From an uncultured Bacteroides sp. (GTDB lineage Bacteria; Bacteroidota; Bacteroidia; Bacteroidales; Bacteroidaceae), in the NCBI RefSeq assembly GCF_910578895.1, contig NZ_CAJTSC010000007.1, positions 1 through 64,000 of the forward strand: 64,000 nucleotides of DNA, written 5' to 3'. Every line of letters starts with the position of its first letter. The stretch's first letter is position 1. Of the stretch, positions 7,453 through 16,593 are shown in pieces. A model generated the notes under the pieces. It did not search any database. It was given only the letters and a program-made list of their open reading frames with translations, and had not been told where the DNA came from. Made by a program: the position numbers and the translations under genes.

Positions 7453-9612
7453 ATGGCTAAGACAAAAAAAGAAAAGAAGGAGAAGAAAGCAGGCAAGCGA
7501 ATGAAAAAGAAAGAGCTCGTCAAAGTACTGTTGGACTTCTTCCACATAAAACAGAACGAGGTGCTCTCCCTGAAACACATCTTCGAGCAACTGCGTCTCA
7601 CTACGCACCCGCTGAAAATGCTGTGCATGGACATCCTGTCCGAACTCCAGGACGACGACTATATCACCGAAGTAGACAAGCATAAATACAGGCTGAACAA
7701 CCACGGTGTGGAAATGACCGGCACTTTCCAGCGCAAGAGCAACGGCAAGAACTCCTTCATACCCGAAGGCGGCGGCGACCCCATCTTCATTGCCGAACGC
7801 AACTCGGCACACGCCATGGCGGGCGACAAGGTGCGCATCGCCTTCTATGCCAAACGCCGCGGACGCGAAGCCGAAGGCGAGGTCATCGAAATACTGGAAC
7901 GCGCCAACGACACTTTTGTGGGGACATTGGAAGTAGCCAAGTCATACGCCTTCCTCGTCACCGAAAACCGTACGCTTGCCAACGACATCTTCATCCCCAA
8001 AGAGAAACTGAAGGGCGGAAAGACGGGAGACAAAGCCATCGTCAAAGTGGTGGAGTGGCCCGATAAGGCAAAGAATCCCATCGGACAGGTTATCGACATC
8101 CTGGGAAAAGCCGGCGAGAACACCACCGAAATGCACGCCATACTGGCGGAATTCGGCCTGCCGTACATCTATCCCGCTTCCGTGGAGAAAGCTGCGGACA
8201 AGATACCCGCCGAAATCCCTGCGGAGGAATATGCCAAGCGCGAAGACTTCCGCAAGGTAACCACCTTTACCATCGACCCCAAGGATGCCAAAGACTTTGA
8301 CGACGCCTTGTCCATCCGCAAACTGAAGGACAACCTTTGGGAAGTAGGCGTGCACATAGCCGACGTGACGCACTATGTGACAGAAGGCGGCATCATCGAC
8401 AAAGAGGCGGAGAAACGAGCCACATCCGTCTATCTCGTAGACCGTACCATCCCGATGCTGCCCGAACGGCTGTGCAACTTCATCTGCTCGCTACGCCCCG
8501 ATGAAGAGAAGCTGGCGTATTCCGCCATCTTCGAAATGACGGACAAAGGTGAGGTAAAGGACTCGCGCATCGTGCATACGGTCATCAAGTCCGACCGCCG
8601 CTTCACTTACGAGGAAGCGCAACAGGTTATCGAAACCAAAGAGGGAGACTTTAAAGAGGAAATCCTGCAACTGGACGCATTTGCCAAGATATTGCGCGAG
8701 AAGCGGTTTGCAGCCGGCGCCATCAACTTCGACCGCTATGAGGTGAAGTTCGAGATTGACGAAAAGGGAAAGCCCGTCAGCGTATACTTCAAAGAATCCA
8801 AAGACGCCAACAAGCTGGTAGAGGAGTTTATGCTGCTTGCCAACCGCACGGTGGCGGAAAAGATAGGACGTGTGCCCAAAAGCAAAAAGCCGAAGGTATT
8901 CCCCTACCGCATCCACGACCTGCCGGACCCCGAGAAGCTGGACAACCTGTCGCAGTTCATCGCCCGCTTCGGCTATAAACTGCGCACCGGCGGAAGCAAA
9001 ACGGATGTATCCAAATCCATCAACCACCTGCTGGATGATATCCAGGGAAAGAAAGAGGAGAACCTCATCGAGACCGTCTCCATCCGTGCCATGCAGAAAG
9101 CACGCTACTCCGTGCACAACATCGGGCACTACGGATTGGCATTCGACTACTACACCCACTTCACCTCGCCCATCCGCCGCTATCCGGACATGATGGTGCA
9201 CCGCCTCCTCACCAAGTACCTGGACCAGGGCGGACGAAGCGTGTCCGAACAGAAATACGAAGCCCTCTGCGAGCACTCCAGCAGCATGGAGCAGATTGCC
9301 GCCAATGCCGAACGCGCCTCTATCAAGTACAAGCAAGTGGAGTACATGACAGAGCGCCTGGGACAGACTTACGACGGTGTCATTTCGGGTGTCACCGAAT
9401 GGGGATTGTACGTCGAACTGAACGAGAACAAATGCGAGGGGCTGATACCCATCCGCGACCTCGACGACGACTATTACGAGTTCGACGAAAAGAACTACTG
9501 CCTGCGCGGGCGCCGGAAGAAACGCACATACAGCCTGGGCGATACCATCACCGTCAAGGTGGCACGCGCCAACCTGGAGAAAAAGCAATTGGACTTCGCG
9601 CTGATGCCCTGA
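7453..9612 (+). CDS. rnr: Ribonuclease R
   Basis: A 719-aa 3'-5' exoribonuclease of the RNB/RNase II superfamily that degrades structured RNA and takes part in rRNA and tmRNA-linked turnover. Domain order: a lysine-rich N-terminal tail (residues 1-20), a winged-helix segment, cold-shock domains, the RNB catalytic domain with TIDPKDAKDFDDALS (about 272-286; the Asp cluster binds Mg2+) and FTSPIRRYPDMMVHR, and a C-terminal S1 domain (GVISGVTEWGLYVEL). It lacks the long basic C-terminal tail of the E. coli enzyme; the basic tract is at the N-terminus instead. A near-consensus -7 box (TTACTTTG) lies at 7362-7369. Confidence 0.97.
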   Translation: MAKTKKEKKEKKAGKRMKKKELVKVLLDFFHIKQNEVLSLKHIFEQLRLTTHPLKMLCMDILSELQDDDYITEVDKHKYRLNNHGVEMTGTFQRKSNGKNSFIPEGGGDPIFIAERNSAHAMAGDKVRIAFYAKRRGREAEGEVIEILERANDTFVGTLEVAKSYAFLVTENRTLANDIFIPKEKLKGGKTGDKAIVKVVEWPDKAKNPIGQVIDILGKAGENTTEMHAILAEFGLPYIYPASVEKAADKIPAEIPAEEYAKREDFRKVTTFTIDPKDAKDFDDALSIRKLKDNLWEVGVHIADVTHYVTEGGIIDKEAEKRATSVYLVDRTIPMLPERLCNFICSLRPDEEKLAYSAIFEMTDKGEVKDSRIVHTVIKSDRRFTYEEAQQVIETKEGDFKEEILQLDAFAKILREKRFAAGAINFDRYEVKFEIDEKGKPVSVYFKESKDANKLVEEFMLLANRTVAEKIGRVPKSKKPKVFPYRIHDLPDPEKLDNLSQFIARFGYKLRTGGSKTDVSKSINHLLDDIQGKKEENLIETVSIRAMQKARYSVHNIGHYGLAFDYYTHFTSPIRRYPDMMVHRLLTKYLDQGGRSVSEQKYEALCEHSSSMEQIAANAERASIKYKQVEYMTERLGQTYDGVISGVTEWGLYVELNENKCEGLIPIRDLDDDYYEFDEKNYCLRGRRKKRTYSLGDTITVKVARANLEKKQLDFALMP

Positions 9613-9659
9613 CTTTAGCAGGCAGTTGGCAAGAAGGTTGACATAAACAGTGCATACGC

Positions 9660-10139
9660 ATGAAAACAATTACCATTACAGACCACACACAAATAGAAGA
9701 GATTATCCGCAAATGCCCCTACTGCACGGTCGGAATCACCGACAAAGAGGGCAACCCGTATGTAGTGCCCATGAACTTTGCCTGGGAGAACGGCACCGTT
9801 TACCTGCATTCGGGTCCCGAAGGGAGCAAAGTGGAAATGGTGGCGCGGCATCCGCAAGTCTGCATCAACTTCTGTGAAGGAAACGAACTGGTGTATATGC
9901 ACAAACAGGTGGCTTGCAGCTACAGCATGAAGTCGCGCAGCGTCATTTGCAAAGGCAAAGTGCGCTTCATAGAAGCGATGGACGAGAAACGCCGGATACT
10001 CGACCTTTTCATGAAGCAATATACGGACAATGTGTGCGGCTATGCCGAACCGGCTGTGCGGAATGTGAAAATCTGGGAAGTGAAAGTAGAGAAGATAAGC
10101 TGCAAATCGTTCGGGCTGCGGCCGAGCGAGATAAAATGA
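9660..10139 (+). CDS. Pyridoxamine 5'-phosphate oxidase-related flavoprotein (NimA-like)
   Basis: A 159-aa split-barrel flavin-binding protein. The N-terminal segment IIRKCPYCTVGITDKEGNPYVVPMNF and the VYLHSGPEGSKVEM/CINFCEGNE region are typical of the NimA-like PNPOx group. Some relatives reduce 5-nitroimidazoles, but this is a core-genome type copy and resistance cannot be inferred from sequence. It sits 47 bp after rnr on the same strand, probably in the same transcript, and is separated from cysE by a 132-bp gap holding a promoter. Confidence 0.85.
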   Translation: MKTITITDHTQIEEIIRKCPYCTVGITDKEGNPYVVPMNFAWENGTVYLHSGPEGSKVEMVARHPQVCINFCEGNELVYMHKQVACSYSMKSRSVICKGKVRFIEAMDEKRRILDLFMKQYTDNVCGYAEPAVRNVKIWEVKVEKISCKSFGLRPSEIK

Positions 10140-10234
10140 AGGTTTAATTCCCTTACCTCCTTTATTAAATGCAAAAGCCGTGCATAAATGTGACTATAAA
10201 TAAGGTATATGTAGGAAATTTGGCGAGTATTTCA

Positions 10235-10242
10235 TACCTTTG
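10235..10242 (+). promoter_or_regulatory. Bacteroides -7 box upstream of cysE
   Basis: TACCTTTG fits TAnnTTTG and lies 29 bp before the cysE ATG. A TTTG is present at 10219-10222, but its 12-bp spacing is shorter than the usual 19-21 bp. Confidence 0.6.
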
Positions 10243-10271
10243 TAGCCACTTTATCAATAAAGGATATCATA

Positions 10272-11168
10272 ATGAGTCCATTCAGTTTTACTCACATCCT
10301 GACACAGGCAGTCGATGAGCTATCGGAAAGCGAATCTTACAAAGGGCTGTTTCACCAGCACACGGACGGCAATCCATTGCCTTCAGCCAAAGCCTTGTGC
10401 GATATCATCGAACTTGCCCGCGCCATTATCTTTCCCGGATATTTTGGAAACTCAACGGTCAACAGCCGCACGATGACCTACCATATCGGAGTCAACGTAG
10501 AGCGGTTGTTCGACCTGCTGACAGAGCAGATACTGGCAGGACTCTGCTTCGGCAGCGATGACGAAAGCAGCTGCACAGGGCTTCAACGCGAAGAAGCCGC
10601 ATCCGTCGCCGCCCGCTTCATCAGCCGCCTGCCCGAATTGCGCCGCGTATTGGCAACAGACGTGGAAGCCGCCTACAACGGCGATCCCGCCGCCCACTCG
10701 TTCGGCGAGGTAATCAGCTGCTATCCCGCCATCCGTGCCATCAGCAACTACCGCATAGCACACGAGCTGCTAATACTCGGCGTGCCCCTCATCCCGCGCA
10801 TCATAACCGAAATGGCGCACAGCGAAACCGGCATCGACATACATCCGGGAGCCGCCATAGGCAGCCACTTCACGATAGACCACGGCACAGGCGTGGTAAT
10901 CGGCGAGACTTGCATCATCGGCAATAACGTAAAACTATACCAGGGCGTGACGCTCGGAGCCAAAAGTTTCCCGTTGGACGAAAACGGCAAACCCATCAAA
11001 GGCATTCCGCGCCACCCCATATTGGAAGACAATGTCATTGTCTATTCCAACGCCACCATATTGGGACGTATCACCGTAGGGAAAGACGCCACCGTAGGCG
11101 GCAACATCTGGGTGACGGAAGACGTGCCGGCAGGCGCAAGGATAGTGCAACCAAAGGCGAAAAAATAG
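10272..11168 (+). CDS. cysE: Serine O-acetyltransferase
   Basis: A 298-aa enzyme that acetylates L-serine with acetyl-CoA, the committed step of cysteine synthesis. The N-terminal half is helical; the C-terminal half (about 180-295) is a left-handed beta-helix of hexapeptide repeats with the CysE signature DIHPGAAIGSHFTIDHGTGVVIGET, where the His-Asp pair is catalytic, and the substrate loop around RHPILEDNVIVYSNATILG. The length matches the long EpsC/CysE type of Bacteroidetes. It has its own promoter and is followed by a 22-bp tandem repeat array. Confidence 0.95.
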   Translation: MSPFSFTHILTQAVDELSESESYKGLFHQHTDGNPLPSAKALCDIIELARAIIFPGYFGNSTVNSRTMTYHIGVNVERLFDLLTEQILAGLCFGSDDESSCTGLQREEAASVAARFISRLPELRRVLATDVEAAYNGDPAAHSFGEVISCYPAIRAISNYRIAHELLILGVPLIPRIITEMAHSETGIDIHPGAAIGSHFTIDHGTGVVIGETCIIGNNVKLYQGVTLGAKSFPLDENGKPIKGIPRHPILEDNVIVYSNATILGRITVGKDATVGGNIWVTEDVPAGARIVQPKAKK

Positions 11169-11224
11169 GGAAGCCCTCCGGAAGGGTGCAGAAGCCTGAA
11201 ATACGGAGGCATAACGGTGGGGCG

Positions 11225-11334
11225 GACAGACACTGGTCTTTGACTTGACAGACACTGGCGTCTGTCCTGACAGACACAAGTGTTTGAGCGGACAGACACA
11301 AGTGTCTGAGACGACAGGTACAAGTGTCTGTCAG
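11225..11334. repeat. Tandem array of five 22-bp palindromic units
   Basis: Five contiguous units begin at 11225, 11247, 11269, 11291 and 11313. Each starts GACAG and has a core close to CAGACACAAGTGTCTG, which is a dyad with 7-bp arms around a 2-nt centre (best in the fourth unit). A degenerate sixth start (GACCGG) follows at 11335. The 22-bp period is not a multiple of three, so the open frames crossing it change frame at each repeat and are not coding. It lies alone between cysE and the THUMP methyltransferase gene. No CRISPR-like spacers are present. Confidence 0.9.
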
Positions 11335-11396
11335 GACCGGCAACAACGAACCGAATTACAACAGATATAGAAACAGTAAAAACAACTAATAACTAA

Positions 11397-12845
11397 ATGA
11401 GCGAACAATCATTTGAAATGATTGCCAAAACTTTCCAGGGACTGGAAGAAACATTGGCACAGGAGCTGACCGCTTTAGGAGCAGACGAGATACAGATAGG
11501 ACGCCGCATGGTATCATTCCGCGGCGACAAGGAGATGATGTATAAGGCAAATTTCTGCCTGCGAACCGCTATCCGCATCCTGAAACCCATCAAGAATTTC
11601 GTAGCAAAGAATGCCGATGAGGTGTACGAACAAATCAAGGCAATCCACTGGGAAGATTATTTGGATATCGACAAGACCTTCGCCGTCGACGCGGTTGTGT
11701 TCAGCGAAGAGTTCCGCCACTCCAAGTTTGTTTCCTACAAGGTGAAGGATGCCATTGTGGACTACTTCCGCGATGCCTACAACAAACGCCCGTCCGTGCG
11801 CATCAGCAAACCGGACGTACTGCTGAACATCCACATCGCGGAAACCAAGTGCACGCTTTCCCTCGACTCGTCCGGCGAGTCCCTGCACCGCCGCGGCTAC
11901 CGCCAGGAAGCGGTGGAAGCTCCCCTGAACGAGGTGTTGGCTGCCGGCATGATACTCATGACGGGCTGGCACGGCGAATGCGACCTGATAGACCCGATGT
12001 GCGGTTCGGGCACCATACCCATTGAGGCGGCACTGATAGCCAAGAACATCGCACCGGGCGTATTCCGCAAGGAGTTCGCTTTCGAGAAATGGCTCGACTT
12101 CGACCAGGAACTGTTCGACAAGATTTACAACGACGACAGCCAGGAACGCGAGTTCACGCATAAGATATACGGATACGACAACAACCCGCAGGCAAACGAG
12201 ATAGCCACCCACAACATCAAAGCGGCAGGCGTGTCCAAGGACGTGACGTTGAAGCTACAGCCTTTCCAACAATTTGAACAGCCCAAAGAGAAGGCGGTCA
12301 TCATCACCAACCCGCCTTATGGCGAACGCATCTCCACAAACGACCTGCTGGGGCTTTACTCCATGATTGGCGAACGCCTGAAACACGCGTTCACGGGCAA
12401 CACCGCATGGATACTCTCTTACCGCGAAGAGTGTTTCGACCAAATCGGGCTGAAAGCCACCGCCAAGATCCCCCTGTTCAACGGCGCTTTGGAATGCGAG
12501 TTCCGCAAGTATGAAATCTTCGACGGAAAATACAAAGAGTTCAAAAAGCAGGAGAATGAAGAAGGCGGCGACAAGGAGTACCGGCCTTACGCACCACGGG
12601 AAAGAAGAGAGTTCAAACCCGGCGAACGGAGGGAATTCAAGCCCAGAGAGAAAAGAGAATTCAAACCGAGGGAAAGAAGAGAGTTCAGACCGGACGACAA
12701 GCAAGCGTTCAAGCACCGCGAATACAGAAAGCCGGCAGACGGGGAATGGAAACCGAAACGGGAATTCGGCAAGGGACGGGAGTTCGGCAATGCCCGCAAC
12801 CCGAGAGAATTCCGGAGAGGGGACGATGAACGGAACAATGACTGA
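11397..12845 (+). CDS. THUMP-domain class I SAM-dependent rRNA methyltransferase (RlmL/YpsC-like)
   Basis: A 482-aa protein. The N-terminus carries a THUMP RNA-binding domain (about 50-160); the UPF0020 methyltransferase domain follows with the SAM site DPMCGSGTIPIEAAL (about 200-214) and the N6-adenine/guanine-type catalytic motif TNPPYGERIS (about 304-313). Relatives methylate G2445 of 23S rRNA. The last 80 residues form an unusual low-complexity basic tail made of repeated REFKPxE/RREFKP blocks (DNA about 12600-12800), likely an RNA-binding extension. The gene lies 20 bp ahead of the DPP4 gene. Confidence 0.93.
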   Translation: MSEQSFEMIAKTFQGLEETLAQELTALGADEIQIGRRMVSFRGDKEMMYKANFCLRTAIRILKPIKNFVAKNADEVYEQIKAIHWEDYLDIDKTFAVDAVVFSEEFRHSKFVSYKVKDAIVDYFRDAYNKRPSVRISKPDVLLNIHIAETKCTLSLDSSGESLHRRGYRQEAVEAPLNEVLAAGMILMTGWHGECDLIDPMCGSGTIPIEAALIAKNIAPGVFRKEFAFEKWLDFDQELFDKIYNDDSQEREFTHKIYGYDNNPQANEIATHNIKAAGVSKDVTLKLQPFQQFEQPKEKAVIITNPPYGERISTNDLLGLYSMIGERLKHAFTGNTAWILSYREECFDQIGLKATAKIPLFNGALECEFRKYEIFDGKYKEFKKQENEEGGDKEYRPYAPRERREFKPGERREFKPREKREFKPRERREFRPDDKQAFKHREYRKPADGEWKPKREFGKGREFGNARNPREFRRGDDERNND

Positions 12846-12865
12846 CATCGCTAAAATGACAGGCT

Positions 12866-15142
12866 ATGGACATAAAGAAAATCAGTAAGGCAATCAAGGT
12901 ACTGCTACCGGCAGTATCTGCTTTATTTTCAATGGAGCTTATGGCACAGGACTTGAAAAAGCCTACGCTGGAAGACCTCATTCCGGGGGGCGAGACTTAC
13001 CGCACCGTCGAGAACCTCCACGGTTTGCAGTGGTGGGGCGACGTATGCATAAAACCCGGCATCGATTCATTGTTTGCCGTCAACCCCAAAAACGGGAAGG
13101 AGACATTGCTCACGACACGAGAGAAAGTAAACCGCGTGCTCGGTTCGCTGATATCCCCTACGGAGACGGAAACGGCTTCTGCGGAAACGGAAACGGCGTC
13201 CGGACCAAAGGGAAGCAAGATACAGCACTTCTATAACACCGAGTTTCCGTGGCACGACAAACCGTACATGCTTATCAAGTTGCCGGCAAGATACATCATC
13301 TACGATTTCGAGAAAGACGAATTTGTCAAAGGCATGCCGCAGGCGGGAGAAAGGAACGGCGCGAACATCGACTATACCCCGCAGGGCGGACATATAGCCT
13401 ATACCGTAAAGAACAACCTCTTTGTCGACAACAAAGCCGTAACTGCGGAGCCCGAAGGGATTGTATGCGGACAGAGCGTCCACCGCAACGAGTTCGGCAT
13501 CAGCAAAGGCACATTCTGGAGCCCTCAAGGAGACCGGCTCGCCTTTTACCGCATGGACGAAAGCATGGTGACGCAGTATCCGCTGGTGGACATCACCTCC
13601 AGGGTGGCTTCGGCGAACCCGATACGCTACCCGATGGCAGGAATGTCCGGCCACCAGGTCACCGTAGGCATCTACAACACGGAGACTCAAACCACCGTCT
13701 ACCTGAACACGGGCGACCCTGCCGACCGCTATTTCACCAACATCAGTTGGGCACCCGACGGCAAGAGCCTCTACCTCATCGAACTGAACCGCGACCAGAA
13801 CCACTCCAAACTCTGCCAATATGACGCGGAGACGGGAGAACCTATGTCCACTCTTCTCGAAGAGACGCATCCTAAATACGTTGAGCCTCAGCAACCCATC
13901 GTATTCCTGCCGTGGGACAGCAGCAAGTTCATCTACCAGAGCCAGCGCGACGGCTACAACCACTTGTATCTGGTAGATACCAAAATCCGGATGTATCCCG
14001 AAACACACGCTACTCCCGTAGGTGGAGGCACCTGCCGCCAAAGTTATAAAGTGAAGCAGCTGACCGAAGGCAAATGGCTGGTAAACGCCATCCTGGGCTT
14101 CAACGCCCAACGGCAAGAGGTCATCTTCAATGCCATCGATGCTACGGGAAGCGCCAACTTCGCCGTAAACGTAAACAGCGGCAAGCGCAGCCTGCCTTTC
14201 AGCATCAACACCGATACCGACGGCGTGCACACCGGATTGCTCAGTGCGTCAGGCACGTACATCATCGACAGTTACTCGTCGCCCACCGTGCCCCGCAATA
14301 TCGACATCATCAACACCAAGACCTTCAAAACCGTCAACCTGCTAAGGGCAAAGAATCCGTTCGAAGGCTTTGCCATGCCGGGCATCGAGACAGGCACCCT
14401 AAAGGCGGCAGACGGCAAGACCAACCTCTACTACCGCCTTGTCAAGCCCGCCGGCTTTGACCCGAACAAGAAATATCCCGCCATTGTCTATGTATACGGC
14501 GGACCGCACGCCCAATTGGTTACTAACGGCTGGATGAACGGCGCACGCGGATGGGACCTCTACATGGCGAACAAAGGCTATATCATGTTTACGCTCGACA
14601 ACCGGGGCAGCAGTAACCGCGGGCTGGAGTTCGAGAATGCCACTTTCAGGCAGCTGGGCATTGAAGAGGGCAAAGACCAGGTGAAAGGGGTGGAGTATCT
14701 GAAAAGCCTGCCCTATGTGGACGGCAACCGCATCGGCGTTCACGGCTGGAGCTTCGGCGGGCACATGACCACCGCGCTCATGCTGCGCTATCCGGAAATC
14801 TTTAAAACAGGCGTTGCCGGCGGACCGGTCATTGACTGGAGCTATTATGAGATAATGTATGGCGAACGCTATATGGATACCCCGCAGACAAACCCCGAGG
14901 GTTACAAAGAGACGAACCTGAGAAACCTTGCGGGTAATCTGAAAGGGCATCTGCTTATCATACACGATGACCACGATGACACATGCGTGCCCCAGCATAC
15001 GCTTTCTTTCATGAAGGCGTGTATCGATGCGCGCACCTATCCCGACCTGTTTATCTATCCCGGACACAAGCACAACGTGCTGGGACGCGACCGGGTGCAT
15101 CTGCACGAGAAGATTACGAGGTATTTTGAAGATTATCTGTAA
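12866..15142 (+). CDS. Dipeptidyl peptidase IV (S9 family serine peptidase)
   Basis: A 758-aa periplasmic or surface protease that removes X-Pro or X-Ala dipeptides from peptide N-termini. Order: N-terminal signal peptide ending near AQDLKK, an eight-bladed beta-propeller (about 50-490) and an alpha/beta-hydrolase domain with HGWSFGGH (Ser near 629), the Asp in HDDHDDT (about 700) and His in GHKHN (about 734). A double Glu motif for substrate amino-end binding is expected in the propeller. The insert near residues 95-110 is a short tandem duplication (TETAS-AETETAS). Bacteroides DPP4 homologues are known to cleave host incretin peptides; that activity is inferred here. Confidence 0.93.
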   Translation: MDIKKISKAIKVLLPAVSALFSMELMAQDLKKPTLEDLIPGGETYRTVENLHGLQWWGDVCIKPGIDSLFAVNPKNGKETLLTTREKVNRVLGSLISPTETETASAETETASGPKGSKIQHFYNTEFPWHDKPYMLIKLPARYIIYDFEKDEFVKGMPQAGERNGANIDYTPQGGHIAYTVKNNLFVDNKAVTAEPEGIVCGQSVHRNEFGISKGTFWSPQGDRLAFYRMDESMVTQYPLVDITSRVASANPIRYPMAGMSGHQVTVGIYNTETQTTVYLNTGDPADRYFTNISWAPDGKSLYLIELNRDQNHSKLCQYDAETGEPMSTLLEETHPKYVEPQQPIVFLPWDSSKFIYQSQRDGYNHLYLVDTKIRMYPETHATPVGGGTCRQSYKVKQLTEGKWLVNAILGFNAQRQEVIFNAIDATGSANFAVNVNSGKRSLPFSINTDTDGVHTGLLSASGTYIIDSYSSPTVPRNIDIINTKTFKTVNLLRAKNPFEGFAMPGIETGTLKAADGKTNLYYRLVKPAGFDPNKKYPAIVYVYGGPHAQLVTNGWMNGARGWDLYMANKGYIMFTLDNRGSSNRGLEFENATFRQLGIEEGKDQVKGVEYLKSLPYVDGNRIGVHGWSFGGHMTTALMLRYPEIFKTGVAGGPVIDWSYYEIMYGERYMDTPQTNPEGYKETNLRNLAGNLKGHLLIIHDDHDDTCVPQHTLSFMKACIDARTYPDLFIYPGHKHNVLGRDRVHLHEKITRYFEDYL

Positions 15143-15192
15143 GGAAGGAGTTAGAGGGGTTAAAGAAGTTAAGAAGTTAAAGGAGTCAGAGA

Positions 15193-15257
15193 AGTTAAAG
15201 CCGATACTCTTGTTAATCGTCAGTCGCTAACCATTAGCAAAACTATCGGCTTTAACT
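15193..15257. terminator. Large hairpin between the DPP4 gene and purD
   Basis: Perfect 14-bp arms (15193-15206 and 15244-15257, AGTTAAAGCCGATA and its complement) enclose a 37-nt loop. Upstream, 15150-15200 contains direct repeats of GAAGTTAAAG-like words. It probably ends DPP4 transcription, although the missing T tract also allows an RNA-stability role. Confidence 0.55.
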
Positions 15258-15312
15258 CCCGACAACTCACTTAACTCCTAAGAAAATGAAGAAACTTAAA
15301 AACGAAAACAAT

Positions 15313-16587
15313 ATGAAGATATTACTGTTAGGCTCAGGCGGCCGCGAACATGCTTTGGCTTGGAAGATTGCACAAAGCCCGAAAATAGAGAAACTGTATA
15401 TCGCTCCCGGCAACGCCGGAACAAGCGCAGTAGGCAAAAATGTAGACATCAAAGCTACGGATTTCCCCGCCCTCAAGGCTTTTGCCCTTGAACATGGCAT
15501 CGACATGATTGTAGTGGGTCCGGAAGACCCGTTGGTGCAAGGCATTTTCGATTTCTTCAAAGGGGATGCCGCCACACGCCACATCGCCGTTATCGGTCCC
15601 TCGGCAAAGGGCGCGCAACTGGAAGGCAGCAAGGAGTTTGCCAAAGAGTTCATGTTGCGCCACAACATACCTACCGCCCGCTACAAAAGCGTGACAGCCG
15701 ATACGCTGGAAGAGGGGCTTGCTTTTCTTGAGACCCTCTCCGCCCCCTACGTGCTGAAAGCCGACGGTTTGTGCGCAGGCAAAGGCGTGCTGATACTTCC
15801 GACGCTGGAAGAGGCGCAAAAAGAGTTGAAGGAGATGCTGGGCGGCATGTTCGGCAATGCCAGCGCAACGGTGGTCATCGAGGAGTTCCTCAGCGGAATA
15901 GAGTGTTCGGTATTCGTCCTGAGCGACGGCGAGCACTATAAGGTATTGCCCGTAGCAAAAGACTACAAGCGCATCGGAGAAGGCGACAAGGGACTGAACA
16001 CCGGCGGCATGGGCAGCGTGACTCCCGTTCCCTTTGCCAACGACGAATTTATGGAGAAAGTGCGCCAACGCATCATCGAGCCTACCGTAAACGGCTTGCG
16101 CGAAGAAGGCATCCTTTACAAAGGCTTCATCTTCCTGGGGCTTATCAACGTGCAGAACGAACCTATGGTCATCGAATACAACGTGCGCATGGGCGACCCG
16201 GAAACGGAGAGCGTGATGCTGCGCATCAAGAGCGACCTCATCGACCTCTTCGAAGGCGTGCACCAAGTGAACCTCGATACCAAAACGCTGGAACTGGACC
16301 CGCGCACGGCGGCTTGCGTGATGCTGGTGAGCGGCGGTTATCCCGAAGCCTACCAAAAAGGATATCCCATGAGCGGTTTCGACTTGGCGGAAGCCACGGA
16401 CAGCATCCTGTTCCATGCCGGCACCACCGTAAAAGACGGACGTATCGTCACCGACGGCGGACGCGTCATCGCTGTCTGCTCGTATGGAGCAACGAAAGAA
16501 GAGGCTTTGGAGAAGAGTTATAAAGTGGCAGACATGTTGAGTTTCGAAGGCAAATACTTCCGTCGCGACATCGGATTCGACCTTTAA
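15313..16587 (+). CDS. purD: Phosphoribosylamine-glycine ligase (GARS)
   Basis: A 424-aa ATP-grasp enzyme catalysing the second step of purine synthesis, joining glycine to 5-phosphoribosylamine. The N-terminus [18 protein letters not shown] is the family hallmark, followed by the ATP-grasp domain with [11 protein letters not shown], the signature RMGDPETES (about 290-298) and a C-terminal barrel. I start at ATG 15313 rather than the in-frame ATG 15286, because the nine extra residues (MKKLKNENN) are not conserved in the family. It begins a tight rightward run with the next three genes. Confidence 0.96.
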   Translation: MKILLLGSGGREHALAWKIAQSPKIEKLYIAPGNAGTSAVGKNVDIKATDFPALKAFALEHGIDMIVVGPEDPLVQGIFDFFKGDAATRHIAVIGPSAKGAQLEGSKEFAKEFMLRHNIPTARYKSVTADTLEEGLAFLETLSAPYVLKADGLCAGKGVLILPTLEEAQKELKEMLGGMFGNASATVVIEEFLSGIECSVFVLSDGEHYKVLPVAKDYKRIGEGDKGLNTGGMGSVTPVPFANDEFMEKVRQRIIEPTVNGLREEGILYKGFIFLGLINVQNEPMVIEYNVRMGDPETESVMLRIKSDLIDLFEGVHQVNLDTKTLELDPRTAACVMLVSGGYPEAYQKGYPMSGFDLAEATDSILFHAGTTVKDGRIVTDGGRVIAVCSYGATKEEALEKSYKVADMLSFEGKYFRRDIGFDL

Positions 16588-16593
16588 CAATCA

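Noticed and set aside
8491..9669. 392-codon minus-strand frame opposite rnr
   Set aside because: It mirrors the conserved RNase R coding frame, has hydrophobic runs typical of antisense translation, and matches no family.
11225..11334. CRISPR array
   Set aside because: Units are contiguous with no unique spacers, the 22-bp period is too short, and no cas genes are present.
11042..11346. Minus-strand frames rich in Cys, Ser and Val across the 22-bp array
   Set aside because: They are translations of tandem repeats in shifting frames with no start signal or family; the array is non-coding.
15334..16590. 418-codon minus-strand frame opposite purD
   Set aside because: It is fully overlapped by a highly conserved gene; codon bias of purD explains the lack of stops.
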